From Phreatobacter stygius (GTDB lineage: Bacteria > Pseudomonadota > Alphaproteobacteria > Rhizobiales > Phreatobacteraceae), in NCBI RefSeq assembly GCF_005144885.1, contig NZ_CP039690.1, forward strand, positions 868,001-932,000: DNA of 64,000 nucleotides. The letters run 5' to 3'. The position numbers were made by a program, and so were the translations under genes. A model generated the notes under the pieces. The model made no database searches. It was not told where the DNA came from and saw only the letters and a program-made list of their open reading frames with translations. Positions 35,742 to 44,866 of the stretch are shown one piece after another (the first letter of the stretch is position 1; every line of letters begins with the position of its first letter).

Positions 35742-36398
35742 TCAGACAGCCCGTAGTGCAACCTTGTCGTCGATCTTCTCGATGGTCACGGTCATGCCCG
35801 CCGCGCGCGCCAGCAGGCCGGCATAGAAGGGCTGGATCGCATGGGCGTCGATGGTGCCCTGCTCATTGCCGGGAATGCCGGCCAGAAGCTCGGCGGCATG
35901 GGGCGGAATACGGGAATTGATGCCGGTCACGATCACCGCGAAGCCGGTCTCGTCACCCTCTCCCACCGTCTCGACCCGGATCACGCCGCCGCGCGGGATC
36001 GCCGCCGCCCCGAGCATCAAAAGGTTGAGCAGCAGCTTGACGCGGTTCTTCGGCAGATAGGCTGCCGGCACCTGCCAGTCGACGCTGGTGCGCTCGTCAT
36101 TGAAGAAATTCGTCGCGACCATCTGCGCGTCGCGGGTATCGATGGCCGAACCGGCCGAGCCTGCGGCGCCGAACGCGATGCGGCAGAACTGCAGGCGGGC
36201 CGAGGCGGTCTTGGCGCTCTTGCGGATGAGGTCGAGCGCGAGTTCGGCGGTCGCCTCGTCGGCGCCGTCTTCCATCAGCTCAAGGCCGTTGACGATGGCG
36301 CCCACCGGCGAGATCACGTCGTGGCAGACGCGGCTCGCGACCAGGGCGGCGAGGTCGAGGCCATCAAGCGTGACGGGGCTGCGGGCGGAATCGGCCAT
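35742..36398 (-). CDS. chpT: Histidine phosphotransferase ChpT
   Basis: 218 residues from the ATG at 36398 (GGAGAA upstream). It has the ChpT-type dimeric four-helix bundle with phospho-histidine H26 in SRVCHDVISPVGAIVNGLEL and a degenerate HATPase-like C-terminal half (RVKLLLNLLMLGAAAIPRGG). ChpT relays phosphate from CckA to CtrA and CpdR, so it is the direct partner of the ctrA product at 16 kb. It lies 181 nt upstream of cheA on the same strand, and may share a transcript with it. A strong terminator separates it from trcR upstream. Confidence 0.93.
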   Translation of the reverse strand: MADSARSPVTLDGLDLAALVASRVCHDVISPVGAIVNGLELMEDGADEATAELALDLIRKSAKTASARLQFCRIAFGAAGSAGSAIDTRDAQMVATNFFNDERTSVDWQVPAAYLPKNRVKLLLNLLMLGAAAIPRGGVIRVETVGEGDETGFAVIVTGINSRIPPHAAELLAGIPGNEQGTIDAHAIQPFYAGLLARAAGMTVTIEKIDDKVALRAV

Positions 36399-36424
36399 GA
36401 TTCTTCTCCGGCGAGGCGAATCGA

Positions 36425-36451
36425 AAACGCCCCGCCGACGGCGGGGCGTTT
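36425..36451 (-). terminator. Intrinsic terminator between trcR and chpT
   Basis: A perfect 12-bp palindromic hairpin: AAACGCCCCGCC (36425-36436) and GGCGGGGCGTTT (36440-36451) around GAC. On the minus strand the 3' arm ends in TTTT, so it ends trcR transcription 81 nt after its stop and just before the chpT start. Confidence 0.88.
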
Positions 36452-36531
36452 CGAGGTACAACGTCGTGGCCCCATCGGGAAGAGAGGCAGATAAAAAGCT
36501 GGCGCCCATGGCGCCGGCTTGACGCCAGGCG

Positions 36532-37224
36532 TCACTCGTCGTCGCGCGAGGTCTTCAGATTGGCGAACACCTTGGCGGCGTCGTAGCGCTCCTCGCGCTT
36601 GGGCGCCTCCGGGCGCTCGAACGGATCATATTTCGCCGGAGCCTGGGTGGTCTGGTCGGCCGGCAGCAAGGTCTGCTCGGCCACCGTCTCGATCGGCCCC
36701 TTCTCCTTGGCGGCGCGATTGACCTCGAAGTCGAGATCGATCTGCGAGCACAGGCCGAGGGTCACCGGATCCATCGGCGTCAGGGTCTGCGAATTCCAGT
36801 GGGTGCGGTCGCGGATCGCGGCGATCGTCGGCTTGGTGGTGCCGACGAGGCGCATCAGCGCGGCGTCCTTCAATTCGGGATGGTTGCGCACCAGCCAGAG
36901 GATGGCGTTCGGCCGGTCCTGACGGCGCGAGACCGGCGTGTAGCGCGGCCCCTTCTTGCTCTTCACCTCCGGCAGCTTGACCTTCGGCGGCGCCAGCTTC
37001 AGCCGATAGGACGGATCCTTCTCGGCCTTGGCGATCTCTTCGCGGGTGAGCTGGCCGGAAATGAGCGGATCGGCTCCTTTGATGCCCTGGGCGGCCTCGC
37101 CGTCGGCGATGGCTTTCACCTCGAGCGGGTGCAGGGTGCAGAAGGCGGCGATCTGGTCAAAGGAGAGCGCAGTATTGTCGACGAGCCACACGGCGGTGGC
37201 CTTGGGCATCAGCAACTGGGTCAT
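36532..37224 (-). CDS. trcR: DUF1013 / TrcR-family transcription-associated regulator
   Basis: 230 residues, the usual size for DUF1013. Conserved blocks: LLMPKATAVWLVDNTALSFD, IAAFCTLHPLEVKAIADGEA, RPNAILWLVRNHPELKD with AALMRLVGTTKPTIAAIRDR, and LTPMDPVTLGLCSQIDLD. These suggest two helix-turn-helix-like regions. In Caulobacter the DUF1013 protein TrcR travels with RNA polymerase and supports cell-cycle transcription. The acidic C-terminal tail is variable. Here it lies directly upstream of chpT, a suggestive link to the CtrA pathway. The assignment to the family is firm; function in this organism is inferred. Confidence 0.85.
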   Translation of the reverse strand: MTQLLMPKATAVWLVDNTALSFDQIAAFCTLHPLEVKAIADGEAAQGIKGADPLISGQLTREEIAKAEKDPSYRLKLAPPKVKLPEVKSKKGPRYTPVSRRQDRPNAILWLVRNHPELKDAALMRLVGTTKPTIAAIRDRTHWNSQTLTPMDPVTLGLCSQIDLDFEVNRAAKEKGPIETVAEQTLLPADQTTQAPAKYDPFERPEAPKREERYDAAKVFANLKTSRDDE

Positions 37225-37613
37225 GGCGGGCCTCGTTTATCGTCGATCGCGGGTGACCGATCCCGTACCCTGGCTTGAGGGGCCTGGGCCGAGGCGGATG
37301 CCTCATAACGATCGGAGGATCGGGAAATCACCCAAGGATATAGCGCCGGACGGCCGAAGACGCAAACCTGGAGTTCCAATTCCCTTGTAATCTCCGTGTG
37401 ATCTGCGGCCGGCGCGATGCCCCCGGCGGCGCACCGAGGGTGTCCCCGGCGGTCGCGATCGAGACCCGCCGCAAGTTCAGCAAAACCGGCGGTTTTGGCG
37501 TGGACAAGCCATTCTGATTCTGGTATCGGCCTTTTTCTCTTGAGCAGCGGCAACGTCGCGGCGGGTGTTCTCGCGTCGGCCGCTCAACCAGTCAGGCTTG
37601 AAGGAACAACGGC
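37225..37613. other. Divergent spacer between trcR and rpsU
   Basis: 389 nt without a supportable gene. The segment 37480-37560 contains the less GC-rich stretch expected of an rpsU promoter, and a GATTC (CcrM) site lies at about 37509. I see no repeat, riboswitch or clear operator. Confidence 0.5.
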
Positions 37614-37856
37614 GTGCAGGTTCTCGTTCGCGACAATAATGTCGACCAGGCACTCAAAGCTCTGAAGAAGAAGATGCAGCGTGAGGGCATCTTCCGCGAA
37701 ATGAAGCTGCGCGGCCACTACGAGAAGCCGTCGGAAAAGAAGGCGCGCGAGAAGGCGGAAGCCGTTCGGCGCGCCCGCAAGCTGGCCCGCAAGCGCGCCC
37801 AGCGCGAGGGTCTGATCCCGAGCAAACCCGTCAAGCCTCGGGTCAGCGCCCGCTGA
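37614..37856 (+). CDS. rpsU: 30S ribosomal protein S21
   Basis: 80 residues beginning with GTG at 37614 after AAGGA. It is a typical bS21: [20 protein letters not shown] at the N-terminus, then [19 protein letters not shown] and a very basic tail ([13 protein letters not shown]). It helps 16S rRNA base-pair with mRNA leaders. It is a single gene followed by a clear terminator. Confidence 0.97.
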   Translation: MQVLVRDNNVDQALKALKKKMQREGIFREMKLRGHYEKPSEKKAREKAEAVRRARKLARKRAQREGLIPSKPVKPRVSAR

Positions 37857-37892
37857 CACGTTTTTTTACCGGTTCGCGCCGTAATTTTGACA

Positions 37893-37930
37893 GGCCCGCA
37901 ACGAAACCTTCGTGCGGGCCGTGTTCTTTT
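37893..37930 (+). terminator. Intrinsic terminator of rpsU
   Basis: GGCCCGC (37893-37899) and GCGGGCC (37914-37920) pair, with an inner ACGAA/TTCGT stem and a one-base bulge; GTGTTCTTTT follows. It lies 36 nt after the stop, and another T-run (37861-37867) precedes it. Confidence 0.85.
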
Positions 37931-38079
37931 GGGGCGCAGCGCCGTCGACTGTCTGTGCCGCGTGGACGAGCCCATTTTCAAGCGAGGCGGACACCGCTTC
38001 GCGTGAAGAAGATGCGGTAAAACAACATGTTGGCGCGCTCCATCAGGATCGCTCCAACCCGCTGTTAGGGGACGATGGG

Positions 38080-38958
38080 ATGACAGGTTCCGCCACCTCG
38101 GCCATCCGGCTGTTTCAGCGCACCGCGCTGATCGCCGGCAGCGTGGCGCTTGCCGCCTGCGGAACCACCGGCGGTGTCGGCTCGGTGACCGGCGGCGACG
38201 ATGCCGAGTCGCAATATATCGGGTCGACCGCCAACCTCTCGTCCCTGACCGAAGTGGTAACACGCAATCCGAGCGACCCGCAGGCCTATAACATGCGCGG
38301 CACGGTGCTGGCGCGCACCGGCCGGCGTCCCGAAGCCCTGGCCGATTTTTCCCGCGCCATCCAGCTTGACGGCAATTACGTCCAGGCCCTGTCCAACCGT
38401 GCGCTGGTCTATCGCCAGACCGGCCGGGTCGACCTGGCGCTGGCCGATTACAACAGGGCGATCCAGGCCGATGGCAATTACGCCGCCGCCTATATCGGCC
38501 GCGGCAATATCTATCGCACCCAGGGCCGCCACGGCGATGCGCTGCAGGACTATAACCGCGCGATCCAGATCCAGGGCTCCAACGCCCAGGGCTATCACAA
38601 CCGCGCGCTGGTCTATGCCGCCCAGGGCAATCACCGCCAGGCGATCGAGGACTTCACCACCGCGCTCGGGCTCGCGCCGAACAATCCCGAACCCTATTAC
38701 GGCCGCGGCCTGAGCTATCAGGCCATGGGCGATGCCAAGGCGGCACTCGACGATTTCAACGAAGCCGTCCAGTTCGACCCGCGCTCCGCCGATATCTGGG
38801 TGGCGCGCGGCCAGGCCCTGGAAGCCACCGGCGACAATGAACGGGCGCTCGGCTCCTATACCAAGGCAATGAGCCTCGAAGAAAACCACGCCGGCGCGCG
38901 CGAAGCGTTCAACCGGCTCGGCGGCCGCTCGGGCCAGAGCTACCGGCTGTTCAACTAG
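38080..38958 (+). CDS. TPR-repeat lipoprotein
   Basis: 292 residues from the ATG at 38080. A lipobox L-A-A-C with C27 follows a hydrophobic signal (ALIAGSVALAAC), so the protein is a lipoprotein. From residue 60 on there are about six tetratricopeptide repeats, e.g. AYNMRGTVLARTGRRPEALA, AYIGRGNIYRTQGRHGDALQ and PYYGRGLSYQAMGDAKAALD. Such NlpI-like TPR lipoproteins act as scaffolds for envelope proteins. The partner is not known. It is a single gene downstream of rpsU. Confidence 0.88.
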   Translation: MTGSATSAIRLFQRTALIAGSVALAACGTTGGVGSVTGGDDAESQYIGSTANLSSLTEVVTRNPSDPQAYNMRGTVLARTGRRPEALADFSRAIQLDGNYVQALSNRALVYRQTGRVDLALADYNRAIQADGNYAAAYIGRGNIYRTQGRHGDALQDYNRAIQIQGSNAQGYHNRALVYAAQGNHRQAIEDFTTALGLAPNNPEPYYGRGLSYQAMGDAKAALDDFNEAVQFDPRSADIWVARGQALEATGDNERALGSYTKAMSLEENHAGAREAFNRLGGRSGQSYRLFN

Positions 38959-39109
38959 AGCGCCGGCGCCCGGCTTTGTCGGGCCGGGACCGTGCCACCC
39001 GAGGCTGCGCGACGCCTATTCGGCAATCTATCGGTGATCTCACAGACTTTGCGGCATCCGATCGTTGCGGCAGGCTCGGCGCCGAACCAGACTGACACCG
39101 GGAGTCGTC

Positions 39110-39640
39110 ATGCGCCGTACCGCAGTCTTCATCGCGCTCTTTCTGCTGGCGAGTTCCGGGCTTGGCTTGGCCCAGACGCGAACACGGCCGGATCAGGCAC
39201 GCGCGGCGGACTGGCAGGCTTTGGAAAGCCATGTCGTGCGCCAGCTCGCCTGCCGGGGCCAACCTGCATTTGCATCGGCGGTCCTCTATCTCGGCCGGCG
39301 TTCGGTCATTGGCATCGACCGCAAGGAAGGTTACGACTCGATCACCTGCTGGCGGACGACCCGGCCGACATCGATACGCGGCCTGCCGGTTCATGCTGTT
39401 TGCGGTTATGACAACGACCAGCTGACGCAGCTCCTCCATCCGCAGCTGTTCTCACGTGCTCGTGGCACTGCCCCGCCCAGCACCTTTGCGATCGTCACCT
39501 CGGCGCCAGCCGCCACCGCGCAGGCATGGGCGACGCAAAATCTCGGCGAACCAGCGCCGCGCAGCCGATGGATCGTCGAAGCCAGCCCGCTCTATTCCGG
39601 ATATTCCGAACTGCGCTGCGCGACGTCTGGCGCGGATTGA
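39110..39640 (+). CDS. Hypothetical exported protein with four cysteines
   Basis: 176 residues from the ATG at 39110, with GGGAG upstream. A signal peptide (MRRTAVFIALFLLASSGLGLAQ) is followed by a mature part with four cysteines (LACRG, ITCWR, AVCGY, LRCAT) that could form two disulfides. I do not recognise a family. It is transcribed in the same direction as the TPR lipoprotein but 151 nt away. Base and codon use appear slightly less biased than neighbours. Confidence 0.65.
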   Translation: MRRTAVFIALFLLASSGLGLAQTRTRPDQARAADWQALESHVVRQLACRGQPAFASAVLYLGRRSVIGIDRKEGYDSITCWRTTRPTSIRGLPVHAVCGYDNDQLTQLLHPQLFSRARGTAPPSTFAIVTSAPAATAQAWATQNLGEPAPRSRWIVEASPLYSGYSELRCATSGAD

Positions 39641-39694
39641 ACGGCCGCCGATCCGGCGATCTCATTGCCTTGCCCGCTGGCTCGCAGCGCTGCG

Positions 39695-40495
39695 TCAGGG
39701 AACGGTCGCCTCCAGGAAGGCGAGCACCGCGCCGCGCCCGCCCTGCGACCACAGGTCATTATGGCTGCCGCCGGCGATCCGCGCGAAGCGTTTCGGTTCG
39801 GGCGCCAGGGCGAACAACCTCAGGCCGTGCTCGATCGGCATGGTCGCGTCGCGGTCGCCATGGACGATCAAGATCGGCGCCTCGACCTTGCCGATGCGCT
39901 CGCGCGACAGAAAGCTGTCGGCGATCAGCCAGCGCACCGGCAGGAACCAGAACAGTTCGGCCGCGCGGTCGGCGACCGCGGTGAACGGCGCGTTGAGCAC
40001 CAGCGCGGCGATCGGCCGTTCGGCGGCGAGCGCCGTGGCAACGCCGGTGCCAAGCGAATCGCCAAACAGCACGATCCTCGCCGCCGGTGCGAGCTCGCGG
40101 ACAGTGGCATAGGCAGTCCGCCCATCGGCGATCAATCCGGTCTCGCTCGGCGATCCCGGCGAACCGCCATAGCCCCGGTAGGACAGCGCCAGAACGCCAT
40201 ATCCCGCCGCGGTCAGGTCGCGGAACACCGGCCCCCAATAGGACAGATTGCCGCCATTGCCGTGCATGTGGATGACCACCGGCTTGCTGCCGCGCGGCGC
40301 CATCCACCACATCCGGACCGCGACGCCGTCATCGGCCGTGCGGTCGATGATCTGGGCGCTGAGGCCAAGCTGCGCCGGCGCGGCCACCTGACCGTCGGGA
40401 AAATAGAGCAGCCGGCGCTGCAGGCCCCACATGGTCGCGCAGAGCGCGGCGTAACCGAGGCCCAGAACCACGGCGACCGTCACCAGCCCCTTCAT
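39695..40495 (-). CDS. Alpha/beta hydrolase, BEM46/ABHD13-like
   Basis: 266 residues from the ATG at 40495. An N-terminal membrane anchor (MKGLVTVAVVLGLGYAALCA) precedes an alpha/beta hydrolase fold: oxyanion segment HMHGNGGNLSYWGPVF, nucleophile elbow VLFGDSLGTGVATALA (serine), aspartate in LIVHGDRDATMPIEHG and histidine in GGSHNDLWSQGG. This matches the BEM46/ABHD13-like group of membrane-tethered esterases with unknown substrates. It is the last of a minus-strand run with the GNAT and DUF3303 genes (31 nt from the GNAT stop). Confidence 0.87.
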   Translation of the reverse strand: MKGLVTVAVVLGLGYAALCATMWGLQRRLLYFPDGQVAAPAQLGLSAQIIDRTADDGVAVRMWWMAPRGSKPVVIHMHGNGGNLSYWGPVFRDLTAAGYGVLALSYRGYGGSPGSPSETGLIADGRTAYATVRELAPAARIVLFGDSLGTGVATALAAERPIAALVLNAPFTAVADRAAELFWFLPVRWLIADSFLSRERIGKVEAPILIVHGDRDATMPIEHGLRLFALAPEPKRFARIAGGSHNDLWSQGGRGAVLAFLEATVP

Positions 40496-40526
40496 CGCCG
40501 GCCCTGCCTGTTGCACCGCTTGAGGC

Positions 40527-41012
40527 TCATTCTTCGTCCAGGTCCTTGGCCAGTTCGACATAGGTCGTGCGGAAGCCGAAGCGCTCATAGGCGCGCCGCG
40601 CGATCGAATTGCCGGCGATGGCGCCGATCCTCAAGCGGCTGACCTGATGCAGCCGCGACAGCCGCTCGGCCTCTTCGAGCAGCGCCGTGCCGATGCCCTG
40701 GCCCCGGCTGCGCTCGTCGACCACCAGTTCGGTGACCAGCGCGACCTTGCCGATATCGGCGCGCAGATAGGGCTGGGGCGGATCGATCACCCAGGCCATC
40801 ATGCCGACCAGTTCGGCGCCGTCGGTCGCCACGATGACCGCCCCGCCGTCGCGCGCGGCGCGCTCGAGATCGGCGTCGAGACAGGCTTCCGCGGCGCTGC
40901 GGTCCTTCGCCCGGTCGCCGGAGATGGCATCTTCGAAGACATTGAGCTGGTGGACCAGCGCGACGACGAAACGCCGGTCGGCCTCGACATAGGGACGCAG
41001 CACCACCGGCAT
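40527..41012 (-). CDS. GNAT-family N-acetyltransferase
   Basis: 161 residues from the ATG at 41012, chosen for GAGGG 7 nt upstream; an earlier start would overlap the preceding gene. The acetyl-CoA binding motif is LVVDERSRGQGIGTALLEEA, followed by IGAIAGNSIARRAYERFGF. It resembles aminoglycoside-type or small-molecule acetyltransferases, with unknown substrate. It starts 11 nt after the DUF3303 stop and is followed by the membrane-tethered hydrolase, so the three probably form one operon. Confidence 0.87.
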   Translation of the reverse strand: MPVVLRPYVEADRRFVVALVHQLNVFEDAISGDRAKDRSAAEACLDADLERAARDGGAVIVATDGAELVGMMAWVIDPPQPYLRADIGKVALVTELVVDERSRGQGIGTALLEEAERLSRLHQVSRLRIGAIAGNSIARRAYERFGFRTTYVELAKDLDEE

Positions 41013-41022
41013 CGGGACACCC

Positions 41023-41316
41023 TCAGCCTTGCGCCGAAGCATCGAGGAAAGGCGCGATCACGGCGCGCGTCTCCTGGCTCGGCACGACCGGTACGATCTC
41101 GAAGGTGATGCCCGAACCGCGCCAGGCCAGCACCCATTGCTGCAGGAGCCTGAGGTCGTCGCATTCCATCAGCTGGAAGCAGCGATCGAAATTGGGCTCG
41201 ACCCAGCTGCCGACATATTTCAGCCCTTCCGGCAAGGAGCGCCCACTGTCGCGCACCCGGCGATAGGCCGGCACGGCGTCCTGGTTCGGGAAGCGTTCGA
41301 CGATCATGAACAGCAT
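41023..41316 (-). CDS. DUF3303 family protein
   Basis: 97 residues from the ATG at 41316. It has the DUF3303 layout: MLFMIVERFPNQDAVPAYRR, then a short ferredoxin-like strand-helix pattern with LKYVGSWVEPNFDRCFQLME and LQQWVLAWRG. Proteins of this family are small dimeric alpha-beta folds with no known reaction. It is the first gene of the GNAT/hydrolase operon and lies just downstream of the pnt terminator. Confidence 0.82.
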   Translation of the reverse strand: MLFMIVERFPNQDAVPAYRRVRDSGRSLPEGLKYVGSWVEPNFDRCFQLMECDDLRLLQQWVLAWRGSGITFEIVPVVPSQETRAVIAPFLDASAQG

Positions 41317-41334
41317 GGAGCCCCCAAACAAGCG

Positions 41335-41357
41335 AAACGGGGCGCGAGGCCCCGTTT
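41335..41357 (-). terminator. Intrinsic terminator of the pnt operon
   Basis: AAACGGGGC (41335-41343) and GCCCCGTTT (41349-41357) pair perfectly. Read on the minus strand the hairpin follows the pntB stop by 29 nt and ends in TTT, then CGCTTGTTT. It separates pntB from the DUF3303 operon. Confidence 0.82.
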
Positions 41358-41385
41358 GCACTCTATCCGCGGGATGGGCCCGGCC

Positions 41386-42786
41386 TCAATGGCCGAGCGC
41401 CTTGACGATGTTTTCGACCATTTTCTTGGCGTCGGCGAACAGCATCATGGTGTTGTCCTTGAAGAACAGCTCGTTCTCCACGCCGGCATAACCGGACCCC
41501 ATGCCGCGCTTGATGAACAGCACCGTGCCGGCCTTCTCGACGTCGAGGATCGGCATGCCGTAGATCGGCGAGGCCTTGTCGGTCTTGGCCGCCGGATTGG
41601 TCACGTCATTGGCGCCGATGACGAAGGCGACGTCGGCCTGGGCGAACTCGGAATTGATGTCCTCCAGTTCGAACACCTCGTCATAGGGCACGTTGGCTTC
41701 CGCCAGCAGCACGTTCATGTGCCCCGGCATGCGGCCGGCGACCGGGTGAATGGCGTATTTCACCTCGACGCCTTCTTTCTTCAGAAGCTCGGCCATTTCA
41801 CGCAGCGCGTGCTGCGCCTGGGCCACCGCCATGCCGTAGCCCGGCACGATGATGACCTTCGAGGCGTTCTTCATGATGAAGGCCGCATCGTCGGCCGAAC
41901 CCTGCTTGACCGGGCGGGTTTCGACCGCGCCGGCAGCCGCGGCCGTCTCGCCGCCGAAGCCGCCGAGAATGACCGAGATGAACGACCGGTTCATCGCCTT
42001 GCACATGATGTAGGACAGGATCGCACCCGACGAACCGACCAGCGCGCCGGTGATGATCAGCGCCGTGTTGCCGAGCGTGAAGCCGATGCCGGCCGCCGCC
42101 CACCCCGAATAGGAGTTGAGCATCGACACGACCACCGGCATGTCGGCGCCACCGATCGGGATGATCAGCGTCACGCCGACGATGAAGGACAGGAGCACGA
42201 TCAGCCAGAAGGCGAGATGGCTTTCGGTGCGGATGAACACGATCATCAGGACGACGATCGCGACCGCGATGGCAATGTTCAGGAGATGGCGCTGCGGCAG
42301 CATGATCGGCTTGCCGCTCATCCGCCCATCGAGCTTCAGGAAGGCGATGATCGAACCGGTGAGCGTGACCGCACCAATGGCGACGCCGAGCACCATTTCG
42401 AACAGCGAGGCGCCCTTGATGGTGCCGGGCTGGCCGAGATCGAAGGCCGCCGGCGCATAGAGCGCGGCTGCGGCGACGAACACCGCGGCAAGCCCGACGC
42501 CCGAGTGGAAGGCGGCGACCAGCTGCGGCATCGAGGTCATCGGCACGCGCCGGGCGACCACGGCGCCGATGCCGCCGCCAAGCCCCAGGCCGAGCAGGAC
42601 CAGGATCCAGGCGCCGACACTGGCCGGCGGGTGCGAGGCGAGCGTCGTGACGATCGCGATCGCCATGCCGGTCATGCCGAGCATGTTGCCCTGGCGTGAC
42701 GTCTGCGGGCTCGACAGGCCGCGCAGGCTCAGGATGAACAGAACCCCCGAGAGGAGGTAGAGAAGGGCTGCAAGATTGGCTGACAT
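41386..42786 (-). CDS. pntB: NAD(P) transhydrogenase subunit beta
   Basis: 466 residues from the ATG at 42786. About nine membrane helices in the first 270 residues (domain II) are followed by the NADP-binding domain III: VIIVPGYGMAVAQAQHALRE, HPVAGRMPGHMNVLLAEANV, FVIGANDVTNPAAKTDKASP and the C-terminal FFKDNTMMLFADAKKMVENI. Together with PntAA and PntAB it couples proton flow to hydride transfer from NADH to NADP+. It starts 10 nt after pntAB. Family-normal length. Confidence 0.96.
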   Translation of the reverse strand: MSANLAALLYLLSGVLFILSLRGLSSPQTSRQGNMLGMTGMAIAIVTTLASHPPASVGAWILVLLGLGLGGGIGAVVARRVPMTSMPQLVAAFHSGVGLAAVFVAAAALYAPAAFDLGQPGTIKGASLFEMVLGVAIGAVTLTGSIIAFLKLDGRMSGKPIMLPQRHLLNIAIAVAIVVLMIVFIRTESHLAFWLIVLLSFIVGVTLIIPIGGADMPVVVSMLNSYSGWAAAGIGFTLGNTALIITGALVGSSGAILSYIMCKAMNRSFISVILGGFGGETAAAAGAVETRPVKQGSADDAAFIMKNASKVIIVPGYGMAVAQAQHALREMAELLKKEGVEVKYAIHPVAGRMPGHMNVLLAEANVPYDEVFELEDINSEFAQADVAFVIGANDVTNPAAKTDKASPIYGMPILDVEKAGTVLFIKRGMGSGYAGVENELFFKDNTMMLFADAKKMVENIVKALGH

Positions 42787-42796
42787 CGTTTTCCCC

Positions 42797-43279
42797 TCAG
42801 CCCTTCTTTGCCGCTGGCTTGTCTTTGGCCTTGTACATCGCAAGCATGCGCTGCGTGACGAGGAAGCCGCCGAAGATGTTGATGGCCGCGAGAACGAGGC
42901 CGAGGAAGCCGAAGGTGCGCGCCAGATACGAGCCGCTATCCATCGCCGGGACGCCGACGGCCAGCAAAGCACCGACCACGATGACCGACGAGATCGCGTT
43001 GGTGACCGACATCAGCGGCGTGTGCAGCGCCGGGGTCACCGACCACACGACGAAATAACCGACGAACACGGCGAGCACGAAGATGGCGAAGCGGAACACT
43101 GTCGGGTCGATCGCCCCGCCGCTGGCGGCATGCGCCGCGGCGCCCACTGCGGTGGCGATCTGATCGGCAACGGCGGTTGCCTGGTCGGCGGCGATCCGCG
43201 CCTGTTCGGCCGCGGTGCGGGCGACCTCCGCCGCCGCGCGCGCCCTGTCGAGGGCTTGATCGGGAGAAAGATTGGCCAT
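42797..43279 (-). CDS. pntAB: NAD(P) transhydrogenase subunit alpha part 2
   Basis: 160 residues. The C-terminal 100 residues are the usual three- to four-helix membrane part of the alpha subunit ([60 protein letters not shown]). The first 55 residues are an alanine-rich amphipathic helix ([20 protein letters not shown]) that classical short PntAB subunits lack. It lies 10 nt from both pntAA and pntB in one operon. Confidence 0.92.
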   Translation of the reverse strand: MANLSPDQALDRARAAAEVARTAAEQARIAADQATAVADQIATAVGAAAHAASGGAIDPTVFRFAIFVLAVFVGYFVVWSVTPALHTPLMSVTNAISSVIVVGALLAVGVPAMDSGSYLARTFGFLGLVLAAINIFGGFLVTQRMLAMYKAKDKPAAKKG

Positions 43280-43289
43280 TGATGCCCCC

Positions 43290-44510
43290 TCAGGCCTTGC
43301 TGGATTTCTTCGGCGCCTTCGGCTTGTCGGCCGCCGGTGCGTCGGATGTCTCGGGTGCCGCCGTGGCGACCGCCGCCGGTGCGGCGGCAGCCTGGAAGCT
43401 CGGATGCACGACTGCCCCGTCCTTGGTCAGCAACGTCGCCTTCACCAGTTCGTCGTCCCACGGCACGACCAGCGACTTGCCCGCCTTGTCGATCATGATC
43501 TCAAGGAAGGCGAACAGGTTCTTGGCGTAGAGCGACGAGGCGGTGGCGGCGATCCGTCCGGGGACGTTCAGGTGACCGACGATCTTCACGCCATTGGCGG
43601 TCGTGGCGATCGCGCCGGGTTTGGCGCCCTCGACATTGCCGCCGCGCTCGACCGCGAGATCGACGATGACCGAACCCGGGCGCATCGATGCGACCATCGC
43701 CGCGGTGACCAGCCGGGGCGCCGGCCGCCCCGGGATCAGGGCCGTGGTGATGACCATGTCCTGCTTGGTGATGTGGTCGGCGACCAGTGCTGCCTGCTTG
43801 GCCTGATATTCCGCCGACATCGGCTTGGCGTAACCCGCCGCCGTTTCGGCCTGCTTGAATTCGTCGTCCATGACGGCGACGAACTTGGCGCCGAGGCTCT
43901 CGACCTGTTCCTTCGCCGCCGGCCTGACGTCGGTCGCGGTGACGACTGCGCCCAGGCGGCGCGCTGTGGCGATGGCCTGAAGACCGGCGACGCCGGCACC
44001 CATGACGAAGATGCGGGCCGCCGGAACCGTGCCGGCGGCGGTCATCATCATCGGCAGTGCCCGGCCGAATTCCGCCGAGGCGTCGATGATCGCCCGGTAA
44101 CCGGCAAGATTGGCCTGCGACGACAGCACGTCCATCACCTGGGCGCGGGTGATGCGCGGCATCAGCTCCATGGCGAAGCCGGCGACGCCCGCCTTGGCCA
44201 TGTCGGCGAGCCCCGCCTCGTTGCCATAGGGGTCCATGGTGGCGAGCACCAGCGCGCCTGCCTTGTAGCCTTTCAGTTCGGCGGCGGTCGGCCGGCGGAC
44301 CTTCAGGACGACGTCGGCATCCTTGACGGCATCCTTGGCGATGCTGGCACCGGCAGCCTCGAAATCGGCATCGATGATGCCCGAGCCCAGGCCGGCACCG
44401 GCCTCGACCACCAGATCGGCACCCAGCGCTATCAGCCGCTTGACCGTATCGGGTGTGCCGCCGACGCGCTGCTCTGAAGCGTCGGTCTCTTTCGGTATCG
44501 CAATGCGCAT
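43290..44510 (-). CDS. pntAA: NAD(P) transhydrogenase subunit alpha part 1
   Basis: 406 residues from the ATG at 44510, with GGAGG 8 nt upstream (a TTG just before is an unlikely start). It is an alanine-dehydrogenase-like NAD-binding domain [40 protein letters not shown], the Rossmann [17 protein letters not shown], and [14 protein letters not shown]. An A/P/K-rich C-terminal tail of about 35 residues follows. It is a peripheral cytoplasmic subunit binding NADH. The operon order is coxIV-like, pntAA, pntAB, pntB. Confidence 0.96.
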   Translation of the reverse strand: MRIAIPKETDASEQRVGGTPDTVKRLIALGADLVVEAGAGLGSGIIDADFEAAGASIAKDAVKDADVVLKVRRPTAAELKGYKAGALVLATMDPYGNEAGLADMAKAGVAGFAMELMPRITRAQVMDVLSSQANLAGYRAIIDASAEFGRALPMMMTAAGTVPAARIFVMGAGVAGLQAIATARRLGAVVTATDVRPAAKEQVESLGAKFVAVMDDEFKQAETAAGYAKPMSAEYQAKQAALVADHITKQDMVITTALIPGRPAPRLVTAAMVASMRPGSVIVDLAVERGGNVEGAKPGAIATTANGVKIVGHLNVPGRIAATASSLYAKNLFAFLEIMIDKAGKSLVVPWDDELVKATLLTKDGAVVHPSFQAAAAPAAVATAAPETSDAPAADKPKAPKKSSKA

Positions 44511-44613
44511 CAATATTTCCTCCGGTGGACCCGTCTTGGGCGGGCGCGCCGGGGGGCGCAGAACAAGTCTCGAACGCGGCCGATGCCCCCCTCAGGCGGA
44601 CGCGCTCAAGTCG

Positions 44614-44760
44614 TCAAACCAGGAAGAAAGCCATCAGGGCGAGCGTCACGATGACCGCGATCGAACCCCATTTGGTCAGGCTGATGAACAGGTTGTAGGT
44701 CTTTTCGTGCTCGGCATAGTCCATCGGCGCGGTGCCGTCGACGCGGGGCTCGGAAGCCAT
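44614..44760 (-). CDS. Small aa3-type cytochrome c oxidase subunit IV
   Basis: 48 residues: MASEPRVDGTAPMDYAEHEK, then TYNLFISLTKWGSIAVIV and a final LMAFFLV. The DYAEHEKTY signature and single membrane helix are those of the bacterial aa3 oxidase subunit IV family. The subunit packs against the oxidase in the inner membrane; its role is dispensable or unclear. It sits 103 nt upstream of pntAA, a linkage common in Hyphomicrobiales, while the catalytic oxidase genes are not in the window. Confidence 0.85.
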   Translation of the reverse strand: MASEPRVDGTAPMDYAEHEKTYNLFISLTKWGSIAVIVTLALMAFFLV

Positions 44761-44866
44761 TGCGGATCTCCTGAAACAAGCAATAGTCCAAGGAGGCGTA
44801 CCGCATGAACGCGCGTCTGGCAACGCGGCTTTTGCGCCGCAGCAGAGCCGGTTTCAGATCGGCATC

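Noticed and set aside
41029-42699. A 556-codon plus-strand open frame opposite pntB and DUF3303
   Set aside because: Runs antisense across three genes and a terminator, rich in H, D, R and Q in the pattern of GC-skewed shadows.
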